From the NCBI GenBank assembly GCA_910575105.1, contig CAJTDK010000004.1:186001-250000 (forward strand): a DNA stretch of 64,000 nucleotides. The letters are read 5' to 3'. Positions 1 to 7,043 of the stretch are shown here, piece after piece (position 1 is the stretch's first letter; each line of letters opens with the position of its first letter). The notes below the pieces were generated by a model. The model saw nothing but the letters and a program-made list of their open reading frames with translations, was not told where the DNA came from and did no database searches. The translations under genes were made by a program, and so were the position numbers. This DNA is from Lachnospiraceae bacterium. Its GTDB lineage: Bacteria; Bacillota; Clostridia; Lachnospirales; Lachnospiraceae.

Positions 1-272
1 CACATCATAAAAAATCTTTCCCTGGCAGAGGAACAGCCCTTAAGTGACTTCTCCGCTTTCTTATTATATAGCGAAAGATATTTCAAAGACGCAAAGAGGA
101 TCACATGGTCCAGATCCTCAAAATAGTTGTATAAAGTGGCGTTATTGTATCCGGCTCCGTCGGCAACCTTCCGGAGAGTAACTCCGGCGATCCCTTCTTT
201 ATTCATAATATCCTGCGCTGCTTTGATAAAGTAGGTGAGCATTCTTTTTTTCTTTAATTCCTGATTAGCCAT
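1..272 (-). CDS. TetR/AcrR-type regulator, C-terminal part beyond window edge
   Basis: Only the first 90 residues are in the window; the start ATG lies at 272-270 and the rest runs off the left edge. The visible part is a TetR DNA-binding domain: a helix-turn-helix around residues 27-51 with the typical TLRKVADGAGYNNATLYNYF recognition segment. It is a close paralogue of the next gene on the same strand (448-1110): by hand count 59 of the first 90 residues are identical. TetR proteins repress transcription until a ligand binds their C-terminal domain, which is not visible here, so the ligand and target are unknown. The 175-base gap to the paralogue's stop is AT-rich and probably holds this gene's promoter. 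Confidence 0.85.
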   Translation of the reverse strand, partial: MANQELKKKRMLTYFIKAAQDIMNKEGIAGVTLRKVADGAGYNNATLYNYFEDLDHVILFASLKYLSLYNKKAEKSLKGCSSARERFFMM

Positions 273-447
273 ACCGTTCTTTCCTTTGAAAAATAATTTG
301 CATACTTAATTATTATATCATCAGGATACGGCATGATTCAACAAAAAATAACCAAAAGTGTAAAAATAATATAAAAATAAAATATAATTATGATTACATA
401 ACATACTATGCTTAGAACGCTGATAAAGATTGTTGCAGCAGGATCTT

Positions 448-1110
448 TTACGGACCGGTGTTCAGATGAAGGATAAAGGTTAGATATTGGAGCATCCGGT
501 CAGTATACTGCTGAAGGCTGTCTTTGGCGGCGGATTTTGCAGACAGGCAGTCAGAGAGCAGGTGCTGATAGGCAGAGACGATCAGTTCGTTCATCAGATC
601 AATATTCGCGGTTGTCTGTCCATTTTCCTTAAGCAGAGGCTCAAGCACCAGATAGTTGCGCGTCAGGAGCCGGTAGTCCGAGATGATCGGATAGAGCGAA
701 CTGCTAGAAGCCGCCTGCTCCTCCGGGAAGATGTCATAATACTGCTTACAGATGAGGTCAAGGTCGCTGCTGTGTCTGGTAAAAAATATCTGATGGAAGG
801 CTTCCGGGTATTGGAATGAGATTTTACAGAAAGTATCCCAGGAAATAAAAAAAGTATCTTTGGCAGATCTGCTGCCCTTCAATTGAAGATCAAGCTCCTG
901 ATTATAAATCTGAAGGTATTTTAAAGAGGCAAACAAAATCACATGGTCAAGATCGTCAAAATAATTGTATATCGTTGCAGTATTATATCCGGCGCCGTCA
1001 GCAACCTTTCTCAGGGTGATGCCGGATATCCCTTCTTCCTTCATAATCTCCTGTGCAGAGCGGATAAAATAGGAGAGCATCCGCCTGGTCTTGATTTCCT
1101 TATTGTTCAT
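448..1110 (-). CDS. TetR/AcrR-type transcriptional regulator
   Basis: A 220-residue regulator with an N-terminal TetR helix-turn-helix (TLRKVADGAGYNTATIYNYF near residues 32-51) and a helical C-terminal ligand domain I cannot assign. The start is placed at the ATG at 1110 because AAGGAAC precedes it at good spacing; an upstream in-frame ATG at 1173 would add a hydrophobic, unconserved 21-residue tail. It stands in tandem with a paralogue (1-272), suggesting local gene duplication. No obvious transporter or enzyme lies immediately beside it in the window, so its target may lie to the left of the window or be its own promoter. Confidence 0.85.
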   Translation of the reverse strand: MNNKEIKTRRMLSYFIRSAQEIMKEEGISGITLRKVADGAGYNTATIYNYFDDLDHVILFASLKYLQIYNQELDLQLKGSRSAKDTFFISWDTFCKISFQYPEAFHQIFFTRHSSDLDLICKQYYDIFPEEQAASSSSLYPIISDYRLLTRNYLVLEPLLKENGQTTANIDLMNELIVSAYQHLLSDCLSAKSAAKDSLQQYTDRMLQYLTFILHLNTGP

Positions 1111-1338
1111 GGCAAAGTTCCTTACTTGTTGAATTTCATACAGATTATAGCAAAAAAACATAAAAACCGTCAATATTCCTGGAAAAGATACAAAAATTCC
1201 TGACCCGTGAGAAGTACCGCGAAGGTGTTACTGTTTGGAAGATAAGATAAATAACAGTAGAGGATTAAAGGAAATTGTGGTACAATTTAAGCATATAAGT
1301 GGAAACTGCCGGCATTCATGATTAAAGGAGAGGATTCC

Positions 1339-1770
1339 ATGCGGGAGCGCAGGACAATCGGTTTTTTATTTAAGCAGATCAACAATGTCTATGAGAAGGA
1401 GTTTAACCGCCGGCTTAAGAGCCTGGGGATTACATCCTCCCAGTGTGAGGTGCTGGACTTTCTCCTGCAGAGCGGGCAGGAGGAGGTGACCCAGCGGGAT
1501 ATCGAGCGGGCGCTGAACCTTAAGAATCCGACGGTTACAGGGCTTCTTAAGAGACTGGACGAGAAGGGGTTTATCCTGGCGGTTCCAAGCGGCAGGGATA
1601 AGCGGTGCAAGAATATCTATCTGACAGAAAAGGCCTACGATATCCAGAAGCGGATGGAAAAGGACCGGAAGAAGCTTGATCAGATGCTGACACTCGGGAT
1701 GACAAAAAAGGAGACAGAGTCTCTTCATAAGATGCTGAACAGAGTACTGTATAATATTGCCGAACCATAA
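1339..1770 (+). CDS. MarR-family transcriptional regulator
   Basis: A 143-residue winged-helix protein. The MarR pattern is clear: an N-terminal dimerisation helix, the helix-turn-helix (VTQRDIERALNLKNPTVTGLLKRLDEKGFI, about residues 48-77 in separate helices), and the wing with the basic loop SGRDKRCKNIYLT. The start is the ATG at 1339, seven codons inside the longest frame, because AAAGGAGAGG lies just before it. MarR proteins usually repress small efflux or stress genes in response to phenolic or oxidant ligands; the ligand here cannot be read. An extended -10 (TGGTACAAT, ending 1286) precedes it. The following gene pair has its own promoter, so this may be a single-gene unit. Confidence 0.88.
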   Translation: MRERRTIGFLFKQINNVYEKEFNRRLKSLGITSSQCEVLDFLLQSGQEEVTQRDIERALNLKNPTVTGLLKRLDEKGFILAVPSGRDKRCKNIYLTEKAYDIQKRMEKDRKKLDQMLTLGMTKKETESLHKMLNRVLYNIAEP

Positions 1771-1845
1771 AAGGTCCGGCTTTTTCTATGCCGTAAGCAC
1801 AAGGTATATTTTACCCGGATCAGGAAAATGATAGTAGAAGAGGGA

Positions 1846-1874
1846 TTGTATTTTCAAAATTCCTGTGCTATACT
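1846..1874 (+). promoter_or_regulatory. Promoter of the DUF3793-DUF2325 pair
   Basis: TTGTAT (1846-1851), 17-base spacer, TATACT (1869-1874) with the extended TG motif at 1866-1867. It points into the gene starting at 1931 and is immediately followed by a Fur-box-like palindrome. Confidence 0.7.
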
Positions 1875-1885
1875 ATAAATGCAAA

Positions 1886-1900
1886 TGATAATCATAATCA
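1886..1900 (+). promoter_or_regulatory. Fur-box-like operator
   Basis: TGATAATCATAATCA matches the 7-1-7 Fur consensus (TGATAATnATTATCA) at 14 of 14 specified bases except one. It lies 12 bases downstream of the -10 element, over the expected transcript start, so binding of an iron-loaded Fur-family repressor would block transcription. PerR or Zur boxes are similar, so the metal signal is inferred, not shown. Confidence 0.6.
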
Positions 1901-1930
1901 ATTTCGAAAATAAATCACAGGGAGAAAAAT

Positions 1931-2527
1931 ATGACAGTGGAAGTGCTAACTTATATGGCGGCGGATTCAAACAGGGAGCAAAGGATTGCGTTTGCCCTTG
2001 TGGCACAGTGCGCCCCGTTCCTTAAGGGGATGCGGACGGCCAGCGTCCTGAATATCGAGAAAGGGTGGGTGCGGGATCTGTACAGGATGATAAACGCTAC
2101 GGATATCTCCTGCAGGATCCTGGCTGTGAAAAAGGAGAGCTGCCTTGCGCTGTTTTACCGGGAGGATGAGCTGAAAGAGATGCTTGCCGCACAGGAGATC
2201 CGGCAGTTTTTAAGGGAGCACGGCTATGAGGACGGGGAGCCGTTAAGAGCTGTCACCAGGCTTTCCGCAAGGATGAACCGGTACGCAAAAGGGGAGATTC
2301 CCTTTCCCCATGAGATGGGCGTATTCCTTGGCTATCCCTTAGAGGACGTGAAGGGATTTATCCAAAATGGTGGGAGAGGAAGCCTCTTTACCGGGTACTG
2401 GAAAGTGTACCATGACCCGGAGCGGGCAAGACTGACGTTTCTTGCCTACGACAAGGCGAAGGACAGTGCGGTTAACGAGTTTCTGACCGGGAAAAATATC
2501 CGTGAGATTGCCCGGATGAGTGCATAG
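1931..2527 (+). CDS. DUF3793 family protein
   Basis: A 198-residue soluble protein of the DUF3793 type; function not known. Visible features: a conserved-looking N-terminal block around residues 20-45 (CAPFLKGMRTASVLNI), a central CRILAVKKESCLALFYRE segment, and a C-terminal block with the pattern FPHEMGVFLGYPLEDVKGFI and TGYWKVY, which are typical of this family. No signal peptide or membrane helix. The start has a GGGAG site upstream. It is followed 12 bases later by a DUF2325 gene and both sit behind a Fur-box-like site, so a role linked to iron or redox homeostasis is an inference from context. In related bacteria this family often sits near iron-uptake and flavodoxin genes. Confidence 0.82.
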   Translation: MTVEVLTYMAADSNREQRIAFALVAQCAPFLKGMRTASVLNIEKGWVRDLYRMINATDISCRILAVKKESCLALFYREDELKEMLAAQEIRQFLREHGYEDGEPLRAVTRLSARMNRYAKGEIPFPHEMGVFLGYPLEDVKGFIQNGGRGSLFTGYWKVYHDPERARLTFLAYDKAKDSAVNEFLTGKNIREIARMSA

Positions 2528-2539
2528 GAGGAAGACGGT

Positions 2540-2827
2540 ATGAGTGTTGTGATCATAGGCGGAAATGAGAGGATGGAGCAGCAGTATAAGCAGATCTGTA
2601 AAAAGCACCGGTGCAAGGCAAAGGTATTTACCAGGATGTCCGGAAATCTGAAGACGCAGATCGGACAGCCGGATGTGATCATCCTGTTTACCTCCACGGT
2701 GGCGCATAAGATGGTTAACTGTGCGCTTCAGGAGGCGAAGCGCCACAGCATCCGGGTGGAGCGGACACATTCGAGCAGCGCCAATGCGCTGGAGAACGTG
2801 CTTGAGCGGGTCGGATCGGGATACTGA
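2540..2827 (+). CDS. DUF2325 domain protein
   Basis: A small 95-residue protein of the DUF2325 type. The N-terminus (SVVIIGGNERMEQQYKQICK) and the segment QPDVIILFTSTVAHKMVNCA followed by VERTHSSSANAL are the signature blocks; the fold is expected to resemble a small Rossmann/receiver-like alpha-beta domain. No catalytic function is established. TAGGAGG precedes the ATG, and the gene is 12 bases downstream of the DUF3793 gene, so the two are almost surely co-transcribed from the Fur-box promoter at 1846-1900. The downstream frame at 2827-3105 is not a gene. Confidence 0.82.
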   Translation: MSVVIIGGNERMEQQYKQICKKHRCKAKVFTRMSGNLKTQIGQPDVIILFTSTVAHKMVNCALQEAKRHSIRVERTHSSSANALENVLERVGSGY

Positions 2828-2852
2828 TGGGGTGCCGGCGAAGAAGTAGTGG

Positions 2853-2882
2853 TTGTCATGCCGGCAGCAGTTATGCTATACT
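2853..2882 (+). promoter_or_regulatory. thyA operon promoter
   Basis: TTGTCA (2853-2858), 18-base spacer, TATACT (2877-2882) with an extended -10 TG. It is located in the 129-base gap before thyA and separates the thyA-folA-glycosyltransferase operon from the DUF pair. Confidence 0.6.
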
Positions 2883-2956
2883 GATACCAATTGCCGTATT
2901 ACGAAGAGAAGGCTGCGGCCTGGTTTTGGCCGGATCACACAGGAGGATATCAGTAG

Positions 2957-3805
2957 ATGAGCTATGCAGACAACGTTTTTATCGCTATGTGCCGGGATAT
3001 TATCGCCAACGGGACGGATACCAGAGGAGAGAAGGTGCGCCCGGTGTGGGAGGATGGCACGCCGGCCTATACGGTCAAAAGGTTCGGTGTGGTGAACCGC
3101 TATGACTTAAGCCGGGAGTTTCCGGCGCTTACCCTCAGGCGGACGCCAATCAAGAGCTGTACAGATGAGCTTTTATGGATCTGGCAGAAGAAGTCGAACA
3201 ATGTCAACGACCTTAACAGCCGCATCTGGGACAGTTGGGCGGACGAGAGCGGCTCTATCGGCAAGGCGTACGGATACCAGATGGGCGTGAAGCATGAGTA
3301 CAGGGAAGGGATGTTTGACCAGGTGGACCGGGTGATCTATGATCTGAAGCATAATCCCTACAGCCGCCGCATTATGACCAATATCTATGTACATGAGGAC
3401 CTCCATGAGATGAATCTGTATCCCTGCGCCTACAGCATGACCTTTAATGTATCGAAGAAGCCGGGGCATGACGCTCTGACGCTCAACGGGATATTGAACC
3501 AGCGTTCCAACGACGTACTGACTGCAAACAGCTGGAATGTGTGCCAGTATTCGGTGCTGCTTCACATGCTGGCTCAGGTGTGCGGCATGGAGGCAGGAGA
3601 GCTTGTCCATGTGATCGCGGATGCCCACATCTATGACAGGCATATCCCGCTGATTGAGGAGCTTATCAGCCGGAAACCGTATCCGGCTCCAAAGTTCTGG
3701 CTGAATCCTGAAGTGAAGGATTTTTACGGATTTACGAGGGACGATGTCAGGCTTTCCGACTATGAGTGCCACGAGCAGATAAAAAATATCCCTGTGGCAG
3801 TGTAA
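2957..3805 (+). CDS. thyA: Thymidylate synthase ThyA
   Basis: Converts dUMP to dTMP using methylenetetrahydrofolate, yielding dihydrofolate, which the next gene (folA) recycles. The protein is 282 residues, in the usual range for the ThyA family. The catalytic cysteine is Cys157 in NLYPCAYSMTF; the phosphate-binding arginine lies in the NPYSRRIM block at 133-140 and the nucleotide/folate contact motif is RSNDVLTANSWN near 173-184. The latter is a variant of the common RSNDVFLGLPFN, so this belongs to a divergent ThyA branch, but the active-site residues are intact. AGGAGG precedes the start. Cytoplasmic; first gene of an operon with folA (49-base gap). Confidence 0.95.
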   Translation: MSYADNVFIAMCRDIIANGTDTRGEKVRPVWEDGTPAYTVKRFGVVNRYDLSREFPALTLRRTPIKSCTDELLWIWQKKSNNVNDLNSRIWDSWADESGSIGKAYGYQMGVKHEYREGMFDQVDRVIYDLKHNPYSRRIMTNIYVHEDLHEMNLYPCAYSMTFNVSKKPGHDALTLNGILNQRSNDVLTANSWNVCQYSVLLHMLAQVCGMEAGELVHVIADAHIYDRHIPLIEELISRKPYPAPKFWLNPEVKDFYGFTRDDVRLSDYECHEQIKNIPVAV

Positions 3806-3854
3806 GGTAAAGGGAGAGAATGAGTACAGTTTCGCAGGAAAGGAAGCAGAGTGT

Positions 3855-4355
3855 ATGGATTTAATTGTGGCGGTAGACAGGAACTGGGCGATCGGGAAGG
3901 ACAACCGGATGATGTGGAGTATCCCGGCAGATATGAAGTTTTTCCGGGATACGACTAAGGGAAATGTGGTCATCATGGGAAGGAAGACGCTGGAGAGCTT
4001 TCCGCAGGGGCAGCCGTTAAAGAACCGGGTGAATATCGTTATTACGAAAAAGGCTGATTATCAGGTCAGGGGCGCTGTGATCGTCCATAGTGTGGAGGAA
4101 GCCCTGAGGGAAGCGAAAAAAGAGGCGGAGAAATGCGCAGGAGAGATCTTTGTGATCGGCGGGGAGAGTATTTACCGCGCCATGCTTGGGTACTGTGACA
4201 GGGCCTATGTGACGAAGATCGACCACGCTTATGACGCGGACACGTATTTCCCGGATCTGGATAAGGATGAAGGCTGGGAGATGACAAAGATCAGCGAGGA
4301 GCAGACCTGCTTTGACCTGGAATATTATTTTACAGTTTATGAGAGGGTAAGATGA
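3855..4355 (+). CDS. folA: Dihydrofolate reductase
   Basis: Reduces dihydrofolate to tetrahydrofolate with NADPH, closing the cycle opened by ThyA just upstream. 166 residues, normal for chromosomal DHFR. Diagnostic pieces: LIVAVDRNWAIGKDNRMMW at the N-terminus, the acidic/active-site helix (PADMKFFRDTTKG), VIMGRKTLESF, the NADPH-binding IVIT and IFVIGGESIYR loop, and the C-terminal DLEYYFTVYER. The position that is Asp27 in E. coli is occupied within IPADMKFF, as in other Gram-positive enzymes. The stop overlaps the next start (ATGA), so expression is coupled to the glycosyltransferase that follows. Confidence 0.94.
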   Translation: MDLIVAVDRNWAIGKDNRMMWSIPADMKFFRDTTKGNVVIMGRKTLESFPQGQPLKNRVNIVITKKADYQVRGAVIVHSVEEALREAKKEAEKCAGEIFVIGGESIYRAMLGYCDRAYVTKIDHAYDADTYFPDLDKDEGWEMTKISEEQTCFDLEYYFTVYERVR

Positions 4356-5653
4356 AGATATTAAGTATTACGGCCCAGAAGCCGGACAGTACCGGAAGCG
4401 GCGTGTATCTGGCGGAGCTGGTGAAGGAGTTCGCGGTAATGGGGCATGAGCAGGCGGTGGTTGCAGGAGTGTATGAAGAGGATCAGACGGGATTTGAGGA
4501 AGGCGTCCGGTTCTATCCGGTATATTTTACGGAAGGCCGGAAGGAGTCCCGGGACAGCGGGGCGCGGGGCAGACAGAATGTGCGGGAATGGGGGGACCGG
4601 TCAGCTGCCGGTCCTTCTGGCATGCCTGAAAAGCTCCCTTTTCCCATAGCGGGCATGTCGGATGAGATGCCTTATCCGAGCACCAGATACTGCGAGATGA
4701 CGCCAATGATGGCCGGGCAGTTTAAGGAGGCATTTTTGCATGCGGTCAAAAGAGCCGTGGACGAGCTTGAGCCGGATCTGATCTTATGCCATCACCTTTA
4801 TCTTCTGACGGCGGTTGTGCGGGAGGCATTCCCGGCCTATACGGTCTATGGGTTCTGCCATAATACGGACCTGCGGCAGATGAAAAAGACGGATCTCGAG
4901 CGGGAATTTATCCAAAGGCAGATCCGGAGGCTTGACCGGATATTCGTGCCTCAGCGGGCGCAGGAGGAGGGAGTGCTTGAGGTCTACGGCGTGTCGCCGG
5001 ACAAGATCACGCGTGCTGGTATGGGCTACAACAGCAAGGTGTTTCAACGGACCGGGGATGGCCCGTCAGACGGGACTGTGCGGATAGTATTTGCCGGGAA
5101 GATTGCGGAGAAAAAGGGTGTGATCAGTCTCCTTCGGGCGCTTGCGCACCTAGACTGCGGCGGGGACAGGCTTAAGGTCTTCCTGGCGGGCAGCACAGGC
5201 AATCAGGAGGAGTACAGGGCGATAAAGCGGCTGGCCAGGCAGTGCCCCTATGAGGTTACATTTTTGGGAAGGCTGACCCAGCCGGAGCTTGCAAAGGTCT
5301 ATAACGCATGCGATATCTTTGTACTGCCTTCATTTTTTGAGGGAATTCCGCTGACGGTGATCGAGGCGTTAGCCTGCGGGGACAGAGTGGTCATGACGGA
5401 TCTGCCGGGCGTCAGGGAGTGGCTTGTTGAGACAGCGCCGGGAGCGGATATCCGGTATGTGCCTTTGCCTAAGATGCGCAATACGGACGAGCCGGTGCGG
5501 GAGAGCCTGCCAGAGTTTGAACAGAAGCTTGCAGAGGCGCTTAAAGAGAGCATTGAACAAAAGGAGCTAAGGTATGCGGAGGTGAGCGGCATATCCTGGG
5601 AGAAGATTGCAGAAGAAGTAGTACGTGAAAAAAATACAGGAAGCGGCCGGTGA
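4352..5653 (+). CDS. GT4-type glycosyltransferase
   Basis: A 433-residue retaining GT-B glycosyltransferase. The C-terminal donor-binding half shows IVFAGKIAEKKGVISLLRAL, then FLGRLTQPELAKVYNACDIFVLPSFFEGIPLTVIEALACG, containing the E-x7-E motif of family GT4. The N-terminal half starts with a Rossmann strand (MKILSITAQKPDSTGSGVYLAEL). No membrane segment, so it acts at the cytoplasmic face. A hydrophilic stretch at about residues 62-105 (many Arg, Gly, Pro) looks like a lineage-specific insertion. The sugar and acceptor cannot be told. It overlaps folA by four bases; why a glycosyltransferase rides in a folate/thymidylate operon is unclear. Confidence 0.85.
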   Translation: MKILSITAQKPDSTGSGVYLAELVKEFAVMGHEQAVVAGVYEEDQTGFEEGVRFYPVYFTEGRKESRDSGARGRQNVREWGDRSAAGPSGMPEKLPFPIAGMSDEMPYPSTRYCEMTPMMAGQFKEAFLHAVKRAVDELEPDLILCHHLYLLTAVVREAFPAYTVYGFCHNTDLRQMKKTDLEREFIQRQIRRLDRIFVPQRAQEEGVLEVYGVSPDKITRAGMGYNSKVFQRTGDGPSDGTVRIVFAGKIAEKKGVISLLRALAHLDCGGDRLKVFLAGSTGNQEEYRAIKRLARQCPYEVTFLGRLTQPELAKVYNACDIFVLPSFFEGIPLTVIEALACGDRVVMTDLPGVREWLVETAPGADIRYVPLPKMRNTDEPVRESLPEFEQKLAEALKESIEQKELRYAEVSGISWEKIAEEVVREKNTGSGR

Positions 5654-5727
5654 TAAGGAAAGCCTGAATTCTCTGGTACAGCGAAGGATTAATATTTGTT
5701 GTATAGGATGAGTGTTCAGGCATTTAT

Positions 5728-6639
5728 ATGCAGACCATGTATAAGGTGGCCAGATCCATGCTCCGCTCCGACGAGGATACGGCAGACGCGGAGCAGGATA
5801 CGCTCCTTAGCTGCTGGGAGAAGATGGGGCAGCTTAAGGACTTCCCGGACCTGTCTGTGGAGGATCAGGGCATCGTTGTGACTGCCCGGCAGAGTATCGT
5901 TGACAATTACTACGGGTATCTGGCCTTCAAGGTGGAAGGATATACCAAAGGGAAAGGCAGGGAGCCGGGATTTAACGGGCTTTCGGTCAAGGTGGACGGT
6001 AAAGATGTCTCCTGCACTTATGGAATGTATGACCATGAGGAGGAGGTAGTGGAGGAGGACGGAAGCTTTGAGTATCAGATCATGCTTTATGGAGACGGAG
6101 AAAGGGGTTCTCTTAAGGATAAACAGATCGATACGGAGTTTGCGGATCTTGGCATTGTCACCCAGAAGGCGGGGCATGCAGAAGATGTAGTGAAGGGGAA
6201 ATGGGCATTTTCCTGGAAACTGACCGGGAGCGGCCAGATCTATACGGCGAAGGTCAGCGAAAAGCTCGGCGATATAGGCGCGTCAGTAGTCAAAGCGGAG
6301 GTATCCCCGATCTCCATAAAGGCAGTGTACGATTTCCCGACGAAAACCGTGAAGGAAAAGGCGGTCAATGAGAGCACGGGGGAAGAGTATGAGGCGGATA
6401 TGCTGGCGGAGCCTCCGGCGCTGGCGGGCGTTAAGCTTAAGGACGGGACGCTCGTGACAGACACCCGGGGTGGCACGATGGGCTATACCGACGGGGGAAA
6501 AAGAGCGTACCAGGAATGCTTTGCCATGGGCAGACTCCTTGATGTTGATCAGGTGGAAAGCCTTTTATTCATCCGGAAAACGCCGGAGACAGACAGGAAG
6601 TTTACAGAGGATGACCTGTACGTTGTAAATATCCGTTAA
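5728..6639 (+). CDS. Hybrid ORF: ECF sigma factor fragment joined to DUF4179-type C-terminal part (probable decayed locus)
   Basis: A 303-residue ORF with two unrelated parts. Residues 1-37 (MQTMYKVARSMLRSDEDTAD...LLSCWEKMGQLK) match region 2 of ECF sigma factors. From about residue 38 (FPDLSVEDQGIVVTARQSIVDNYYGYLAFKVEGY...) onward it resembles the extracellular half of DUF4179 proteins, membrane-anchored partners normally encoded just after such sigma genes; the sigma region 4 and the DUF4179 membrane anchor are missing. Upstream, 5623-5706 encodes in another frame IQEAAGDKESLNSLVQR, like a sigma N-terminus, broken by a stop. The simplest reading is an internal deletion that fused the two genes in frame, plus a frameshift near the start. 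Whether it is translated is unknown; it has no good ribosome binding site. Confidence 0.6.
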   Translation: MQTMYKVARSMLRSDEDTADAEQDTLLSCWEKMGQLKDFPDLSVEDQGIVVTARQSIVDNYYGYLAFKVEGYTKGKGREPGFNGLSVKVDGKDVSCTYGMYDHEEEVVEEDGSFEYQIMLYGDGERGSLKDKQIDTEFADLGIVTQKAGHAEDVVKGKWAFSWKLTGSGQIYTAKVSEKLGDIGASVVKAEVSPISIKAVYDFPTKTVKEKAVNESTGEEYEADMLAEPPALAGVKLKDGTLVTDTRGGTMGYTDGGKRAYQECFAMGRLLDVDQVESLLFIRKTPETDRKFTEDDLYVVNIR

Positions 6640-6649
6640 AAATATCCTG

Positions 6650-6679
6650 TTGACAACCAGTGTTTCCATCCACTATAAT
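6650..6679 (+). promoter_or_regulatory. Consensus promoter of the ilvBN T-box leader
   Basis: Perfect TTGACA (6650-6655), 18-base spacer, perfect TATAAT (6674-6679). Transcription would begin near 6686 and run through the T-box leader into ilvB. Confidence 0.85.
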
Positions 6680-6699
6680 AGAATAAATTTATCAGACAA

Positions 6700-7022
6700 A
6701 TGCTATGACAGGGAGGAGTATATAGATACCTGATGCGAAGAGAGGAGACGGAAGGTGCAAGTCTCCGTGAAGGATCTGTAAAAGTAGCCCTTGAGCAGTG
6801 GACCGAACGCACTGAGGATACGGTGTCAGTAGATTTCAACGCAGTCTCAGCGTTAGAGGAGAGCGGTATCGGAGAAGGAGGACTGGATGAGCCGGGGATG
6901 AGGATCCTGGGGAAGCCAGCCGGAGGATTCTCCCGTACCGGATGAGTGCAGGGTTTTTCCCTGAATTTAGGTGGTAACACGGATGATTTATTCGCCCTAA
7001 GCGGTTTCGCTTAGGGCGTTTT
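6700..7022 (+). promoter_or_regulatory. T-box riboswitch leader upstream of ilvB
   Basis: About 320 bases of non-coding leader. It shows the T-box element itself (AGGTGGTAACACGG at 6970-6982, pairing partner for the tRNA acceptor end), followed by an intrinsic terminator (6993-7022), and upstream the AGAGAGGAGA region and long helices expected of stem I. Uncharged tRNA would stabilise the antiterminator and turn on ilvBN. I could not fix the specifier codon with certainty; gene content (acetolactate synthase) points to a branched-chain amino acid (Ile, Val or Leu). Confidence 0.85.
6993..7022 (+). terminator. T-box attenuator terminator
   Basis: Perfect 11-bp stem CGCCCTAAGCG / CGCTTAGGGCG with a four-base loop followed by TTTT, located directly after the T-box sequence. 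It is the switchable terminator of the leader, mutually exclusive with the antiterminator that uses the T-box. Confidence 0.88.
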
Positions 7023-7043
7023 AGGTGTAAGGAGGATGCAGGT

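Noticed and set aside
2827-3105. Open frame of 92 codons between the DUF2325 gene and thyA
   Set aside because: It overlaps the first 150 bases of thyA in another frame, is Arg/Gly-rich and has no ribosome site; it is a shadow.
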